DNA of 36,797 nucleotides from Deltaproteobacteria bacterium (GTDB taxonomy: Bacteria > Myxococcota_A > Polyangia > JAAYKL01). The translations under genes were made by a program, and so were the position numbers. The stretch covers positions 1 to 36,797 of the forward strand of contig JAFGWT010000081.1 in NCBI GenBank assembly GCA_016937015.1, written 5' to 3'. Positions 1-9,596 of this stretch are shown one piece after another (position 1 is the stretch's first letter; every line of letters starts with the position of its first letter). The notes below the pieces were generated by a model. The model had not been told where the DNA came from. It did not search any database and worked only from the letters and a program-made list of their open reading frames with translations.

Positions 1-6
1 ATCTGG

Positions 7-26
7 ATGCCCTCCTTCGAGGGCAT
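7..26. repeat. Short REP-like hairpin at window edge
   Basis: ATGCCCTC (7-14) and GAGGGCAT (19-26) form a perfect 8-bp stem around a CTTC loop, followed by GACG. Small hairpins of this kind often occur as dispersed intergenic repeats. No second identical copy was found in this window. It lies downstream of the leftward sulfatase gene and has no T-run, so it is a weak terminator candidate. I see nothing convincing in the rest of positions 27-192. Confidence 0.45.
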
Positions 27-192
27 GACGCTGGGCACAATCACAGGGCGGTGGCCACTGCTCATTTATCGACAGTCTCTTTCGCGGTAATGACGGTGTC
101 CTGGCTTTTGATTGTGCAACGTATTGGTGCATCTTCAATGCGTTATTGTTTAACTTTCCCGCAGCGAAGTTCAGAAACCGACAGTTTACGTT

Positions 193-1827
193 CTAATCTA
201 TGTATCCCGCTGCCTTCAGGGCGCGAAGGGTTTCGTCGTCCAGTTGATTAACAGATTTTTCAGAGTGTTTTTGGGTCCCCGTTTTTTCCGATCTCAGTGT
301 GCGCTGCAATTTTTCCAAAATCGTTCTGTCGTCGTAGGCCGTAAAAATATTATTCAGTTCATTGGGATCTGCGTCTAAATCAAACAACTCATATCTTGGG
401 CCCGGCAATTGAAGCGACGGATTCTCCATCCAGATTTTACTCTTTTTACCCTTCCCTTCAAACGCAACAGGTGACACCTTTTCATACCGCACCAGTTTCA
501 AATCGCCCAATCGGGCCGCCTGTCGTTTCACCCCACGCGCATCATACGCACTTACCGCTATTTTGTTATCTTTGGACACATCATCAACATCAAATACAGA
601 GTTGCCAAAATCGGTCTTCTGTGTCAGTCCCGCAAGATGCATAAGCGTGGGCATGGTATCCAGATGTCCAGCCAAGCGGTCAACCATTCCCGCCTTCTTC
701 AAGTCAGGGCTTTTCACGATAAACGGTACCCGTAAAACAGGTTGCCACATATGGTATGCGTGTTGATAGCAGTTGTGGTCACCAAATATTTCCCCATGGT
801 CCCCGGTCACCACAACCGCAATGTTTTCATACAGTCCTTTGCTTTTTAACCAATCCACCAGTCGACCAATCTGCGTGTCCGCATAATGCAATTCGTCGTC
901 ATACGCCGCAATGATTCCCTCAGTTTCATTGGGTGAAAACGGCTTTGTCACCTCACGGGGCGGCATTGTGATGATATCTTGATATTCGCGGGAAAACGTG
1001 CGGCTTTCCTTTGGCGCCTCATAGGGCGCATGGGTGTCTGTGAGGAAGAGTACCCCCATAAACGGCGTATCCAGCACGGTATCCAACCAGTCAATGGCAC
1101 CTTTCACCACTGTGGTTGCCGGTGGAAAATCGCCGTAATCGCTTACGTCTTTAAAAACCTCAAAACCCTGATTGTACCCCCATTTTTTCTGTATCAGCGG
1201 GTTCCCCACAAAAGCGCCGGTCCTGTATCCCTTTGCCTTAAACCGCTCAGCCATCGTGCGCAATTTTGATGGCAGCTTTTTGTCGGTCAGCTCCATCCCA
1301 TGCACGGATTTGGGCACTCCGGTTAAAATAGTGGTAAAAGCTGGGCGGGTCCAGGATGAAGTGCTTGTCCAGTTGGAAAACACTACGGCCTCCCTCGCAA
1401 TGGTATCCAAATTTGGCGTTGTATTGCGGTGATATCCGTAAACCCCCATATGAGACGCATTCAGCGCATCCACTACAATCAGTAATATTGAACGTCGATT
1501 TGGCAAATCGATGAGCGGGGGAACTGATATGGATTGCAGAAAATCTATCTTTTGTGCCCGTTCGGAAACAGTTGCGGGTGCCCCTAATATCGGTGCAACA
1601 GTCTCATGACGGGATTGTTCTAACTCTGTCTCTGTATCCTGCGTCACGACCACGAGTGGCCTCATCTGTGACGTCACCAATGGGGTCTCTCTTTGAGCGC
1701 ACCCAAAAAAAAGCGCGGGTATCACCCAAGCCAGTGCCAAAACAAAGAATCCCAGGGACGATTCAGCAATCGAATATTTTCTAATTTTGTATGGCCCTAT
1801 TACTGACATATGCCTCAAACATATCAC
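193..1827 (-). CDS. Sulfatase/alkaline-phosphatase-fold lipoprotein
   Basis: 544-aa member of the alkaline phosphatase superfamily, sulfatase branch. The N-terminus has a basic/hydrophobic signal segment ending in LFFGC (Cys43), a plausible lipobox, so the protein is probably anchored outside the inner membrane. The first metal-binding motif is around VVDALNASHMG (Asp120). The nucleophile segment reads TRPAF at 160-164, where classical sulfatases have CxPSR. Thr160 therefore replaces the Cys that becomes formylglycine, as in phosphoglycerol-transferase-like members. A later GDHGE motif supplies further metal ligands. The substrate cannot be told: sulfate ester, phosphate ester or phospholipid headgroup are all possible. 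The start used is GTG at 1827, with GGA about 6 nt upstream; ATG at 1809 is an alternative. The stop is TAG. It diverges from the coiled-coil gene at 1910. Confidence 0.85.
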   Translation of the reverse strand: MICLRHMSVIGPYKIRKYSIAESSLGFFVLALAWVIPALFFGCAQRETPLVTSQMRPLVVVTQDTETELEQSRHETVAPILGAPATVSERAQKIDFLQSISVPPLIDLPNRRSILLIVVDALNASHMGVYGYHRNTTPNLDTIAREAVVFSNWTSTSSWTRPAFTTILTGVPKSVHGMELTDKKLPSKLRTMAERFKAKGYRTGAFVGNPLIQKKWGYNQGFEVFKDVSDYGDFPPATTVVKGAIDWLDTVLDTPFMGVLFLTDTHAPYEAPKESRTFSREYQDIITMPPREVTKPFSPNETEGIIAAYDDELHYADTQIGRLVDWLKSKGLYENIAVVVTGDHGEIFGDHNCYQHAYHMWQPVLRVPFIVKSPDLKKAGMVDRLAGHLDTMPTLMHLAGLTQKTDFGNSVFDVDDVSKDNKIAVSAYDARGVKRQAARLGDLKLVRYEKVSPVAFEGKGKKSKIWMENPSLQLPGPRYELFDLDADPNELNNIFTAYDDRTILEKLQRTLRSEKTGTQKHSEKSVNQLDDETLRALKAAGYID

Positions 1828-1874
1828 TTCGTTTCCATGATAGCATCAGCCATTGTGTTCAAATGTGCCATTAT

Positions 1875-1903
1875 TTGACCCATCGTATCTTTTCCGATAC
1901 TAT
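1875..1903 (+). promoter_or_regulatory. Promoter of a probably leaderless transcript
   Basis: TTGACC (1875-1880), a 17-nt spacer and TACTAT (1898-1903) make a reasonable sigma70-type promoter. Transcription would begin at about 1909-1911, which is the ATG at 1910. No Shine-Dalgarno sequence precedes that ATG, so the mRNA may be leaderless. Confidence 0.5.
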
Positions 1904-1909
1904 AGCCCC

Positions 1910-2218
1910 ATGGAAAAAGATTCAAGTTCACCCAAAATAAATGACCCCATGGGACTCGACGCGTTGGCTGCAGTCATTGACCGTCTCAGGGCGCTAAAGG
2001 CGGAGTCTGAAAAACAGCCTTCAGCCGACAAGCGCTTCGCCCTTATTGTAGAACAACTTGAGGACCAGTTTGCGTCTGTCCAGCAAAAATACGATTTGCT
2101 GAAGGATCGCTATTCGCTGCTTAAGCGTTCCAACGCAGCCCTTTGTGATGAGCTGGTCTGGCTTCGGGATCAGCTGGACGACCTGAGTATATCCGGTGGC
2201 ACCAATGAAAATAAGTGA
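1910..2218 (+). CDS. Small coiled-coil protein of unknown function
   Basis: 102 aa, hydrophilic, not recognised. Residues about 40-95 are a continuous charged helix with regularly spaced Leu, Val and Phe (EQLEDQFASVQQKYDLL and onward), typical of a dimeric coiled coil. There is no signal peptide or membrane segment, so it is probably cytoplasmic. ATG 1910 is preferred over an upstream in-frame start at 1853 because the only good promoter would start transcription at 1910. The end overlaps the start of the XRE-type regulator by 14 bp, so the two are translated from one message and probably act together. It has no recognisable toxin features, so a toxin-antitoxin reading is not supported. Confidence 0.65.
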   Translation: MEKDSSSPKINDPMGLDALAAVIDRLRALKAESEKQPSADKRFALIVEQLEDQFASVQQKYDLLKDRYSLLKRSNAALCDELVWLRDQLDDLSISGGTNENK

Positions 2219-2681
2219 AGTTCAGTTCCGGCTTGAAAAAGCCACCCTTTTGATTAACCAGATACGGTTCGCGGAAAACGTTCTTGACGAGCTCTTCTTT
2301 TGCCGACCGACTATCTCAGTGGCGCCACCACCCGTCGATTTTTTCAAAAGCTATACACAGGACGCCTACCAAAAGGTCATTTTGGCCCAATCCGAATATC
2401 GACTTCACACAGAGTCCTCCCCTGACAACAACGGACTGCCTGCCGGCGAGTCGGCAGAGCCTGTTACATACCCGGAAAATTATGGTGAAATCATTGGTCA
2501 ACGCATTCGTACCAGACGAAGCGAAATCGGTGTTACACAAAATGAACTGGCCGAAAAAACCGGTATCAAGCGACCCAACATTGCCCGACTCGAAAAGGGA
2601 CAAAGTCTCCCCAACCTTGCCACCCTGTTAAAGGTATCATCAGCGCTACACATCTCCCTTGAGAAATTGCTGTCTTTATAG
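2205..2681 (+). CDS. XRE-family helix-turn-helix regulator
   Basis: 158 aa. Residues about 97-155 form a Cro/C1-type DNA-binding domain: IGQRIRTRRSEIGVTQNELA, then TGIKRPNIARLEKG and SLPNLATLLKVSSALHISL, which fit the five helices. The N-terminal 90 residues are unfamiliar: a short helix (RLEKATLLINQIRFAENVLDE), a Pro-rich segment and a polar linker. This may be a sensing or protein-binding part. The start is ATG 2205, with GGTGG a few bases upstream, overlapping the end of the coiled-coil gene. A further in-frame ATG lies at 2196. The stop is TAG. Probably a transcription repressor; its targets are unknown. Autoregulation of the promoter at 1875 is an inference only. Confidence 0.8.
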   Translation: MKISEVQFRLEKATLLINQIRFAENVLDELFFCRPTISVAPPPVDFFKSYTQDAYQKVILAQSEYRLHTESSPDNNGLPAGESAEPVTYPENYGEIIGQRIRTRRSEIGVTQNELAEKTGIKRPNIARLEKGQSLPNLATLLKVSSALHISLEKLLSL

Positions 2682-3117
2682 TCCTGCTGTGTGTTTCGTT
2701 TAGTCGTTTTCGTGGCCTGCGGCGCATCCCACACGGGCAGGTCGAATTGTTTCATGTTTATTTTGGGGGAATAGATGCGTCGTTTTTTTCCCTGTGAACT
2801 ATCAATGCAACTAACGAAGTATTTTTGCGCCCACTTTTTGTCGTCACACAGCCACCTGATTATCCCGACACCTGTTTAGTATTTTTCTGTATTTTCGATT
2901 TCAACCGTCTATTTCACACCCATTTTCAAGACTTTTTCAATTTGGATTTCATTTTCATTTTACTTTACAATATCAGTTATTTATGTGGTAATATTAAACT
3001 ATTTGACGAACTTCTGTGCAAAACGAATCAAAACCTCTGTATCATTATTCAGACAAGCTGTACAAAATGGCAGGTTAATCACTTTAAAAATTAAATATTT
3101 TACCAATAAAATTGGAA
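2682..3117. other. AT-rich gap between convergent genes
   Basis: 436 bp between the 3' ends of the regulator gene (+) and clpB (-). It is AT-rich on the right half. A TTG-started frame of 89 codons (2825-3094) has no ribosome site and low-complexity Phe/Ile/Leu content, so I do not call it a gene. Close to the clpB stop, CCAAT-AAA-ATTGG (3103-3115) is a weak 5-bp hairpin. I saw no RNA gene here. Confidence 0.4.
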
Positions 3118-5697
3118 TCAGTTGCTTTCGATATTCTTTATTTCGATAACCAGATTATCGTTCACTGCATCCAGACAGATGGCCTGATGATGTGTCACTT
3201 CACCCGATATTATTTTTTCAGAAATACCCTCAAGCACATTCTCCTGAATAACCCGTTTCAATGGTCTTGCGCCAAAGGCGTTGTCGTATCCTTTATGAGA
3301 CATCCAATCGAGCGCTTTTTCCGATATTTTCAATATCAGTCCTCTGGATTCCAGCAGAGCGGCTACCTGTTGCAACTGAATTTCTGTTATTTTTTTGAGG
3401 TCTTTCGATTCCAATCGATTGAAAATTAAAATGCCGTCGATTCGATTGATAAATTCTGGCCGAAACACTGTCTTCAACGCTGACAGAATATGCTGTTCCA
3501 CGTCTGCGGCGTTCGTTGCTTCCAAAATGGATTGGGACCCAATGTTGCTGGTCATAATAATAATGGTGTTTTTAAAATCAACCGTACGTCCTTTACCATC
3601 TGTCAACCTGCCATCATCCAACACCTGCAGCAGTACATTAAACACATCCGGATGTGCTTTTTCAATTTCATCCAGCAACACTACGCTATAAGGTCGTCGA
3701 CGGACCTGCTCAGTCAGCTGTCCCCCTTCGTCAAATCCCACATAGCCCGGCGGTGCGCCAATTAAACGGGCAACCGCGTGTTTCTCCATATACTCACTCA
3801 TATCTATGCGAATCATGTTGGATTCATCATCAAACAGAAACTCTGCTGCTGCACGTGCAACTTCGGTTTTGCCGACTCCGGTGGGTCCGGTAAATAAAAA
3901 TGATGCTATTGGTTTATTGGGGTCCTTCAGTCCCGCCCTCGACAATCGCACTGCTTTTGCCAATCTGGATACGGCAGCATCCTGACCCACCACACGCTCA
4001 CGAATTCGACTCTCCATATTCAGCAAGCGTTCCTTTTCGCCTTCGACCATCTTGGATACCGGGATGCCCGTCCATCTGGACACGACCATGGCAATGTCTT
4101 CGTCTGTCACTTCTTCACGAATAAAGGTATCCTCCGGGCGAATGGCAGCCATTTCAGATGATATCTGAACAATCTGCTTTTCGAGCGCTGGTATTTTTCC
4201 ATACGTGATTTCCGCAGCTCTTTGATACTCCCCAGCCCGCTGCGCCAAATCCGCTTCAGTTTTGAGCCCATCCAGCTGCTCGTTCAAGCGTTTGGAAGTC
4301 TGGACAAGGTCCCGTTGTCTGGTCCATTTTGCCCGCATCAATACGAGCTCGTTATTCAGCTCATCCAGTTCCTTTCCAATCTGCGACACTCTCTGGTCGT
4401 CACCTTCCATTTTCATTGCCTGAAGTTCAATTTGTTTACGGGCTAATTTACGCTGCAAATCATCAATGGGTGTTGGCAGTGATTCAACTTCCATTTTTAA
4501 TCGACTGGCCGCTTCATCCACCAAATCAATTGCCTTATCAGGCAAAAATCGATCTGACACATATCGGGACGACAGGCTTGCCGCTGTCACCAAGGCGCTA
4601 TCCTGAATCCGAATGCCATGATGGACCTCGTATTTTTCCTTGATACCACGCAGAATGTCTATGGTGTCCTCAAGACTCGGTTCAGCGACCAGCACCGGCT
4701 GGAACCGTCTTTCAAGGGCTTTATCCTTTTCAACATATTTTCTGTATTCATCGAGGGTCGTAGCGCCGATACACTTCAGCTCCCCACGCGCCAGTGCCGG
4801 CTTAAGCAGATTGGCCGCGTCCTGAGATCCTTCGGCCGCCCCCGCGCCTACTATGGTATGCATCTCGTCTATGAAAAGTATAATTTGACCATTTCTGCCC
4901 TGCACTTCTTTGAGCACGGCTTTTAACCGCTCTTCAAATTCTCCCCTGAATTTCGCACCGGCAACCAGCGCACCCATATCCAGCGTTAAAACCAATTTAT
5001 CTTTTAAACTGTCAGGAACGTCCCCATTTACAATTCGCTGAGCGATGCCATCCACAATTGCCGTTTTACCTACCCCTGGTTCACCGATGAGCACTGGATT
5101 ATTCTTGGTGCGTCTGGATAACACCTGCAATGTGCGACGGACTTCATCATCACGACCAATAACAGGATCCAGTTTTCCCATTCTGGCCAGGGCAGTCACA
5201 TCTATTGCATATTTTTCCAATGCCTGAAATTTCGATTCCGGGTCATCATCCACCACTCGCTGAGTACCTCTGATGTCCTTAAGCGCGGTATGTATTGTAT
5301 CAATAATGATACCAAGAGATTTCAATATTTTATGGGAGTCAAACTTTGGCCCTTTTGCCATGGCCAGAAGGAAATGCTCAGTAGATACGTACTCGTCTTT
5401 TAGACTGTCAGCCATCCCCTGCGCCGCATCAATCAGATTTTTAATTGCCACACCAGCATAGGTATCCGTTCCCGTTACCTTTGGAATCCTGTCGAATTCC
5501 TTCTGAATTTCGGCGCGCATAATCTCCAATGATACACCGATACGTTCGAGAATGGGGCGAATGAGTCCTTCGGACTGGTCCACCATCGCGGCCAGCATAT
5601 GCAGGTCTGTCACTTCCTGGTGTGATATTTTTCTGGCAATACTATCTGCATTTGCCAAAGCTTCTCTTGATTTAACGGTTAATTTGTCCAATCTCAT
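3118..5697 (-). CDS. clpB: ATP-dependent disaggregase ClpB
   Basis: 859 aa, the usual ClpB length. The protein extracts polypeptides from aggregates with DnaK/DnaJ after heat stress, as a cytosolic hexamer. In order: N-terminal Clp repeat domain (1-145); first AAA+ module with Walker A GEPGVGKT (205-212) and Walker [10 protein letters not shown] (about 272-280); the M-domain coiled coil (about 405-520) that distinguishes ClpB from ClpA/ClpC; and a second AAA+ module with GPTGVGKT (604-611) and VVLLDEIEK (about 672-680). There is no ClpP-binding IGL/F loop that I can recognise. The start ATG 5697 follows GAAGGGAT. The gene lies 71 bp downstream of the polysaccharide deacetylase on the same strand. 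I saw no CIRCE operator or clear heat-shock promoter in the short gap. Confidence 0.97.
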   Translation of the reverse strand: MRLDKLTVKSREALANADSIARKISHQEVTDLHMLAAMVDQSEGLIRPILERIGVSLEIMRAEIQKEFDRIPKVTGTDTYAGVAIKNLIDAAQGMADSLKDEYVSTEHFLLAMAKGPKFDSHKILKSLGIIIDTIHTALKDIRGTQRVVDDDPESKFQALEKYAIDVTALARMGKLDPVIGRDDEVRRTLQVLSRRTKNNPVLIGEPGVGKTAIVDGIAQRIVNGDVPDSLKDKLVLTLDMGALVAGAKFRGEFEERLKAVLKEVQGRNGQIILFIDEMHTIVGAGAAEGSQDAANLLKPALARGELKCIGATTLDEYRKYVEKDKALERRFQPVLVAEPSLEDTIDILRGIKEKYEVHHGIRIQDSALVTAASLSSRYVSDRFLPDKAIDLVDEAASRLKMEVESLPTPIDDLQRKLARKQIELQAMKMEGDDQRVSQIGKELDELNNELVLMRAKWTRQRDLVQTSKRLNEQLDGLKTEADLAQRAGEYQRAAEITYGKIPALEKQIVQISSEMAAIRPEDTFIREEVTDEDIAMVVSRWTGIPVSKMVEGEKERLLNMESRIRERVVGQDAAVSRLAKAVRLSRAGLKDPNKPIASFLFTGPTGVGKTEVARAAAEFLFDDESNMIRIDMSEYMEKHAVARLIGAPPGYVGFDEGGQLTEQVRRRPYSVVLLDEIEKAHPDVFNVLLQVLDDGRLTDGKGRTVDFKNTIIIMTSNIGSQSILEATNAADVEQHILSALKTVFRPEFINRIDGILIFNRLESKDLKKITEIQLQQVAALLESRGLILKISEKALDWMSHKGYDNAFGARPLKRVIQENVLEGISEKIISGEVTHHQAICLDAVNDNLVIEIKNIESN

Positions 5698-5768
5698 ACT
5701 GTAATCCCTTCGCTTTCGCCATTAAGATATACGCCAACAGAATATGGTCAAGGATGCGTCGGCCCGGG

Positions 5769-6569
5769 TTAATTTCGAATGAATTGATCAATTCCCACAA
5801 CTTCCAGTTCGGGCTTGCCCTCAGCCGCCAGTCTGGTGTTCCGTTCTTCAATCCATTCCATAATCAGCGGAAACGCCTGTGCGGTATTTCGGTTGGTATC
5901 GTGCAACAGAAATACCCCGCCCTCCGGATTTTCATCAATTACCCGCTGGCTGCGTCGCAACAGCTCTCGCGCAGTTTTCGCCTGCCAATCAAGAGGGTCC
6001 AGATTCCACATTACGACTGTGTAGCCCTGGGCGGACAGCTGGTTCAAATCCTTTTGGCCCACACGGCCAAACGGCGGTCGAAACAGGTACAGACTGCGCC
6101 CGGACATTTCATTCACCTGCCACGCAACCTGCTGCACTTCCCGCTTCCATGCGTCATCATCGAGGGCAGTAATATCCTTATGAGAGAAAGTATGGTTCCC
6201 AATAAAATGTCCCCTCGCCACCATATCCCGCAACACCGCCCGGTTTTCGTCACCACCTGCTGTGCGCTGATGAAATCTGTGCCCATTAATAAAGAAGGTG
6301 CCTTTGACATTGTATTTGTCCAGTTCATCCAACAGAATAGGCGTTGTTCGATGGTCCGGCCCATCGTCAAAGGTAAACGTAATTTTGTTTTTCACTTCGG
6401 TGCCACGCACCACGTGTCCCTTCCCTATCAAATGCCCCCACCTGTTACCGTCAGTGGCCTTTATTTTATAGCGAACATCCTTCAGTGTTCCAAACCCAAG
6501 TACCACCGCCGGGACCACCAGAGCAGTCACCAGCAGGATTCGAATCATAGTCTGATAAATATAGTTCAT
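5769..6569 (-). CDS. Polysaccharide deacetylase (NodB domain), membrane-anchored or secreted
   Basis: 266 aa. An N-terminal hydrophobic segment (about 8-28) after MNYIYQTMIR is an uncleaved anchor or signal peptide, so the enzyme acts outside the cytoplasm. The carbohydrate esterase 4 motifs are all present: TFDDGPD (66-72, catalytic base and metal Asp), HTFSH (His126 and His130, metal), RPPFG (164-168), DPLDW (191-195) and LLHD (221-224, catalytic His). Such enzymes remove N-acetyl groups from peptidoglycan, chitin-like or exopolysaccharide substrates. Which one cannot be read here. It is followed by clpB and preceded by ssb on the same strand, but the functions do not suggest a dedicated operon. 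Confidence 0.9.
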   Translation of the reverse strand: MNYIYQTMIRILLVTALVVPAVVLGFGTLKDVRYKIKATDGNRWGHLIGKGHVVRGTEVKNKITFTFDDGPDHRTTPILLDELDKYNVKGTFFINGHRFHQRTAGGDENRAVLRDMVARGHFIGNHTFSHKDITALDDDAWKREVQQVAWQVNEMSGRSLYLFRPPFGRVGQKDLNQLSAQGYTVVMWNLDPLDWQAKTARELLRRSQRVIDENPEGGVFLLHDTNRNTAQAFPLIMEWIEERNTRLAAEGKPELEVVGIDQFIRN

Positions 6570-6665
6570 CCTGATTACCTGTGTTCACGTTGCGGTCAGG
6601 GACACATCCGATTCGATTTTTGGGGAGGAAGCAACAGTTGGCTGAGCCATGGGCACCTGTGAATT

Positions 6666-7148
6666 TTAGAATGGGATATCGTCATCATCACCGAAGCTTG
6701 GCGGACCATCATAGCCGCCGCCCATTCCACCGCCGCCCATACCGCTATCAGCCGGACCGCTGTATCCGCCACCACCGCCGGTAGACATTCCGCCTGTTGG
6801 CCCACCCTCACCACGTCCCCCCAGAAACACCACTTTCTGAGCATTCACTTCGGTCATATATTTTTTTTGCCCGGTCTTTTCGTCATCCCAGCTGCGTGTC
6901 CGCAAACTCCCTTCGATATAAACCTGACGCCCCTTGGCCAAATATTTGCCCACATTTTCTCCCTGCTTGCCCCAAACCACCACGTTGTGCCACTCCGTCC
7001 GGTCCTGACGCTCACCGGTTTTACTTAAATACGTTTCCCCGGTCGCTAACGGAAAGCGACAACGCGCTGTGCCGCCCTGGGTATAGCTGACTTCAGGGTC
7101 TTTTCCCAAATTTCCTACCAAAATTACTTTGTTTATGCCATCGGCCAT
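6666..7148 (-). CDS. ssb: Single-stranded DNA-binding protein
   Basis: 160 aa. The OB-fold domain (1-110) starts [19 protein letters not shown] and includes [14 protein letters not shown] and [16 protein letters not shown], all typical of bacterial SSB. A Gly-rich linker (about 111-150) leads to the acidic tip DDDDIPF, the docking site for repair and replication proteins. It coats single-stranded DNA as a tetramer. The start ATG 7148 has GAGAGG upstream. It lies 30 bp downstream of the phosphohexomutase gene on the same strand and is probably cotranscribed with it. Confidence 0.97.
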   Translation of the reverse strand: MADGINKVILVGNLGKDPEVSYTQGGTARCRFPLATGETYLSKTGERQDRTEWHNVVVWGKQGENVGKYLAKGRQVYIEGSLRTRSWDDEKTGQKKYMTEVNAQKVVFLGGRGEGGPTGGMSTGGGGGYSGPADSGMGGGGMGGGYDGPPSFGDDDDIPF

Positions 7149-7178
7149 TCGAATTACCTCTCTTCTATAGTCAAAACA

Positions 7179-9455
7179 TTAAATAAACAGAGCCAACGCT
7201 ATTTTTCTTTCATCTTCGCTCATACCATTTTCGGCCCGGTTAATCCATGCTTTTGCCGCGTGGTGAATCAATCCATTGGCATCTTCTCCAAACGACCTCA
7301 GTCTGTTATTCCACCAATTGACCAATTCCTGTCCGTCCCGGATGCGGTTTCGCAGCGTCGGTAAAATGTCAGTGCATAATGCAATTTTGTTGTCAACCGT
7401 CACCAAATCCGATACCAGCAGCGACTCATCCGGCACCTCCTGATATGCATCTCCAAGGACTTCGGCACCCAGGCAGTATCGAATAAATTCATTCCCAATC
7501 AATGTGGCACGATGATTGGTTGCATCAATGATTTCATCAAGCACTTCATCACTCACCCCATCCAGCGCTTCCCGGCTGTGGCTATCCAGTGTGCCACCCA
7601 TTTTCCAGGTTGAGGGCACCTCCACATAAATCTTCGTTTTTGGCTCCGTCCCGGAAGGCCTCACGACCAGCCGAATCACAACCCCTTCACCCCCGTCCAA
7701 TTCAAATAAAAGCACGTTCCGACTCGATGCGTCAGTACTGCTAAGCAATGGTCCGCCAACCACATGATTATCGACGAACCGCAAAACGGGCAGTTTGGCA
7801 ATGGTCGCAGGAGGGTTTTTTCGCAATACATCCTGAATCTGCCTGATTCGGTTCAATCCCACAATACCCTCCATTACCAGGGAGCGCTGAACATTGCGAT
7901 AGTATCCATACACCTTATATATGTCCCGCAGATACCATTCCAAAGTCTGCCCATTGTCCTTCAAATCACTGATGAGTCCTGCCAGATGAATTGCCGCGCC
8001 ACATGCATCTTTGTCCCGTATTTCCGGTGACACAAGATAGCCATGACTTTCCTCCGTGCCAAACACGTAGTCTTCTGGTGACCCAGCGACGCTGTCTTTT
8101 TCGTTTAATGGAACGGCGGGATACTGACCGTTTTCATCGAGACATCGCACCACGTCCGCAATATATTTACACCCCACCATCAGGTCCCCCGCCACCTGAA
8201 GTCCATTTGCTTTGGCGATGACCCGTTGCAGACTGGTGGTCACGAGTGTATTTACAAAGATACCTTTTTCACTCAAGGTACCCTTTTTCTTTTTTGAGGA
8301 AATAATCGACTGGAGCAATAATACACCGATTTCGTGCCCATTGACAAAATGCCACCGACCGTCGGCCATCTTCGCAATCATTCCCAGCCGGTCCGCATCC
8401 GGATCTGATGCAAATCCCACATCACACCCAGTTGTTTCTGCGGTATGTTCGAGTCGGTCCAGGGCGTCCGGCACTTCCGGATTTCCTATTCTATATCGAA
8501 CACTTTTAAATGAGCCGTCGTATACCGACTGTTCCGGCACTGGCACCACGTCAAAATTCAGCTTTTTAAACGCCTCATACACAGTGGTCATACCGGTGCC
8601 ACACAGGGGGGTGTACCCCACTTTGGCGGACCTGGACGCTGTCTGAATCAATGATGAGTTTAGACGAATATACTCATCATGTACCTCCTTTGATACAAAC
8701 GCAATCATCCCATCCTTCACTGCTTTGCCGTAATCCACAGTTCTGACTTCCGTCACATTCTCAACCACATTAAGCAGCTTTTCATCGTCCGGAGGAATTT
8801 CCTGACCGCCATGGCGATTATAAAACTTGCCTCCGTTGTCATCCGGATGGTTATGGGATGCAGAAATATTCAGACCGCCAATTGCGCCATATTTGCGAAT
8901 CATAAATGATAATTCCGGCGTCGATATATACCGGTTTGTGCATTTGGGCCCAAATTCTCCATCTTCCAATGGTCCCACCACATACACTTTGATACCGTTT
9001 GCGGCATAGGTCATTGCAGATATTTTCGCAAGGTCCAGGGAGCTTATATCAGAGAGTACCCCTTCAACCCCGGTATACAGACCACGCATGTCATGAAATC
9101 GTCGCACATCGTGGGCAACCACAACGGAGATATCACCTGTTGTCTTGAGTTCATTTTTAAGATATTCGCAATGTCCCTGAACGGACAGACTGATGGTATA
9201 CGGATTAATACGGTTCGGCCCCGCGCCAATGGGTCCTCGTCTGCCCCCTGTGCCAAATGGCATCATTCGCCAAAAACTGTCCAGCAGCACATCCCATTTT
9301 TGGTTGTCAATCAGATGCTCAATATATGGCACATACGGCCCATAGACCCTCTCAGTGAGCCAGGATTGTATATTTTCAGTGGCTGCGCAGCGAATTTCCT
9401 GGGCAACATCTAACTCATTAAATGCGGTATAAATTTTCGACATGTATTCGGTCAT
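7179..9455 (-). CDS. Phosphoglucomutase/phosphomannomutase family protein, long form
   Basis: 758 aa, against about 450-600 for most relatives. All four active-site elements of the alpha-D-phosphohexomutase superfamily are present: an FGTGGRRG entry motif (67-74); the phosphoserine loop SASHNH with Ser200; the metal loop DPDADRLG (351-358); the sugar loop GTEESHG (466-472); and the phosphate loop RPSGTEP (599-605). GTEESHG resembles PgcA/PGM2-type enzymes, so glucose-1/6-phosphate or pentose-phosphate is more likely than mannose. About 140 residues after the phosphate-binding domain (615-758) are extra and not recognised, and the first 60 residues are also additional. The start ATG 9455 has AAGGA upstream. 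It diverges from the YjbQ-family gene. Confidence 0.88.
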   Translation of the reverse strand: MTEYMSKIYTAFNELDVAQEIRCAATENIQSWLTERVYGPYVPYIEHLIDNQKWDVLLDSFWRMMPFGTGGRRGPIGAGPNRINPYTISLSVQGHCEYLKNELKTTGDISVVVAHDVRRFHDMRGLYTGVEGVLSDISSLDLAKISAMTYAANGIKVYVVGPLEDGEFGPKCTNRYISTPELSFMIRKYGAIGGLNISASHNHPDDNGGKFYNRHGGQEIPPDDEKLLNVVENVTEVRTVDYGKAVKDGMIAFVSKEVHDEYIRLNSSLIQTASRSAKVGYTPLCGTGMTTVYEAFKKLNFDVVPVPEQSVYDGSFKSVRYRIGNPEVPDALDRLEHTAETTGCDVGFASDPDADRLGMIAKMADGRWHFVNGHEIGVLLLQSIISSKKKKGTLSEKGIFVNTLVTTSLQRVIAKANGLQVAGDLMVGCKYIADVVRCLDENGQYPAVPLNEKDSVAGSPEDYVFGTEESHGYLVSPEIRDKDACGAAIHLAGLISDLKDNGQTLEWYLRDIYKVYGYYRNVQRSLVMEGIVGLNRIRQIQDVLRKNPPATIAKLPVLRFVDNHVVGGPLLSSTDASSRNVLLFELDGGEGVVIRLVVRPSGTEPKTKIYVEVPSTWKMGGTLDSHSREALDGVSDEVLDEIIDATNHRATLIGNEFIRYCLGAEVLGDAYQEVPDESLLVSDLVTVDNKIALCTDILPTLRNRIRDGQELVNWWNNRLRSFGEDANGLIHHAAKAWINRAENGMSEDERKIALALFI

Positions 9456-9596
9456 TCTGTCTTTTCCTTTTGTGTTTCGCTTATTTATATTTTTTGCCGC
9501 GTCAGCCCATTTTCAAAGTGACGGAACAATCTTTTTCTGTACAATCGATTTACACGAATTCACAGATTTTAACATTCATTGTCGAAAGTCAAACAA

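Noticed and set aside
1910..2681. Toxin-antitoxin module
   Set aside because: The regulator could be an antitoxin, but the partner is a coiled-coil protein with no toxin motif.
2825..3094. 89-codon frame between the regulator gene and clpB
   Set aside because: TTG start, no ribosome site, AT-driven Phe/Ile composition.
5754..6662. 302-codon plus-strand frame
   Set aside because: Antisense of the polysaccharide deacetylase, whose motifs are all intact on the other strand.
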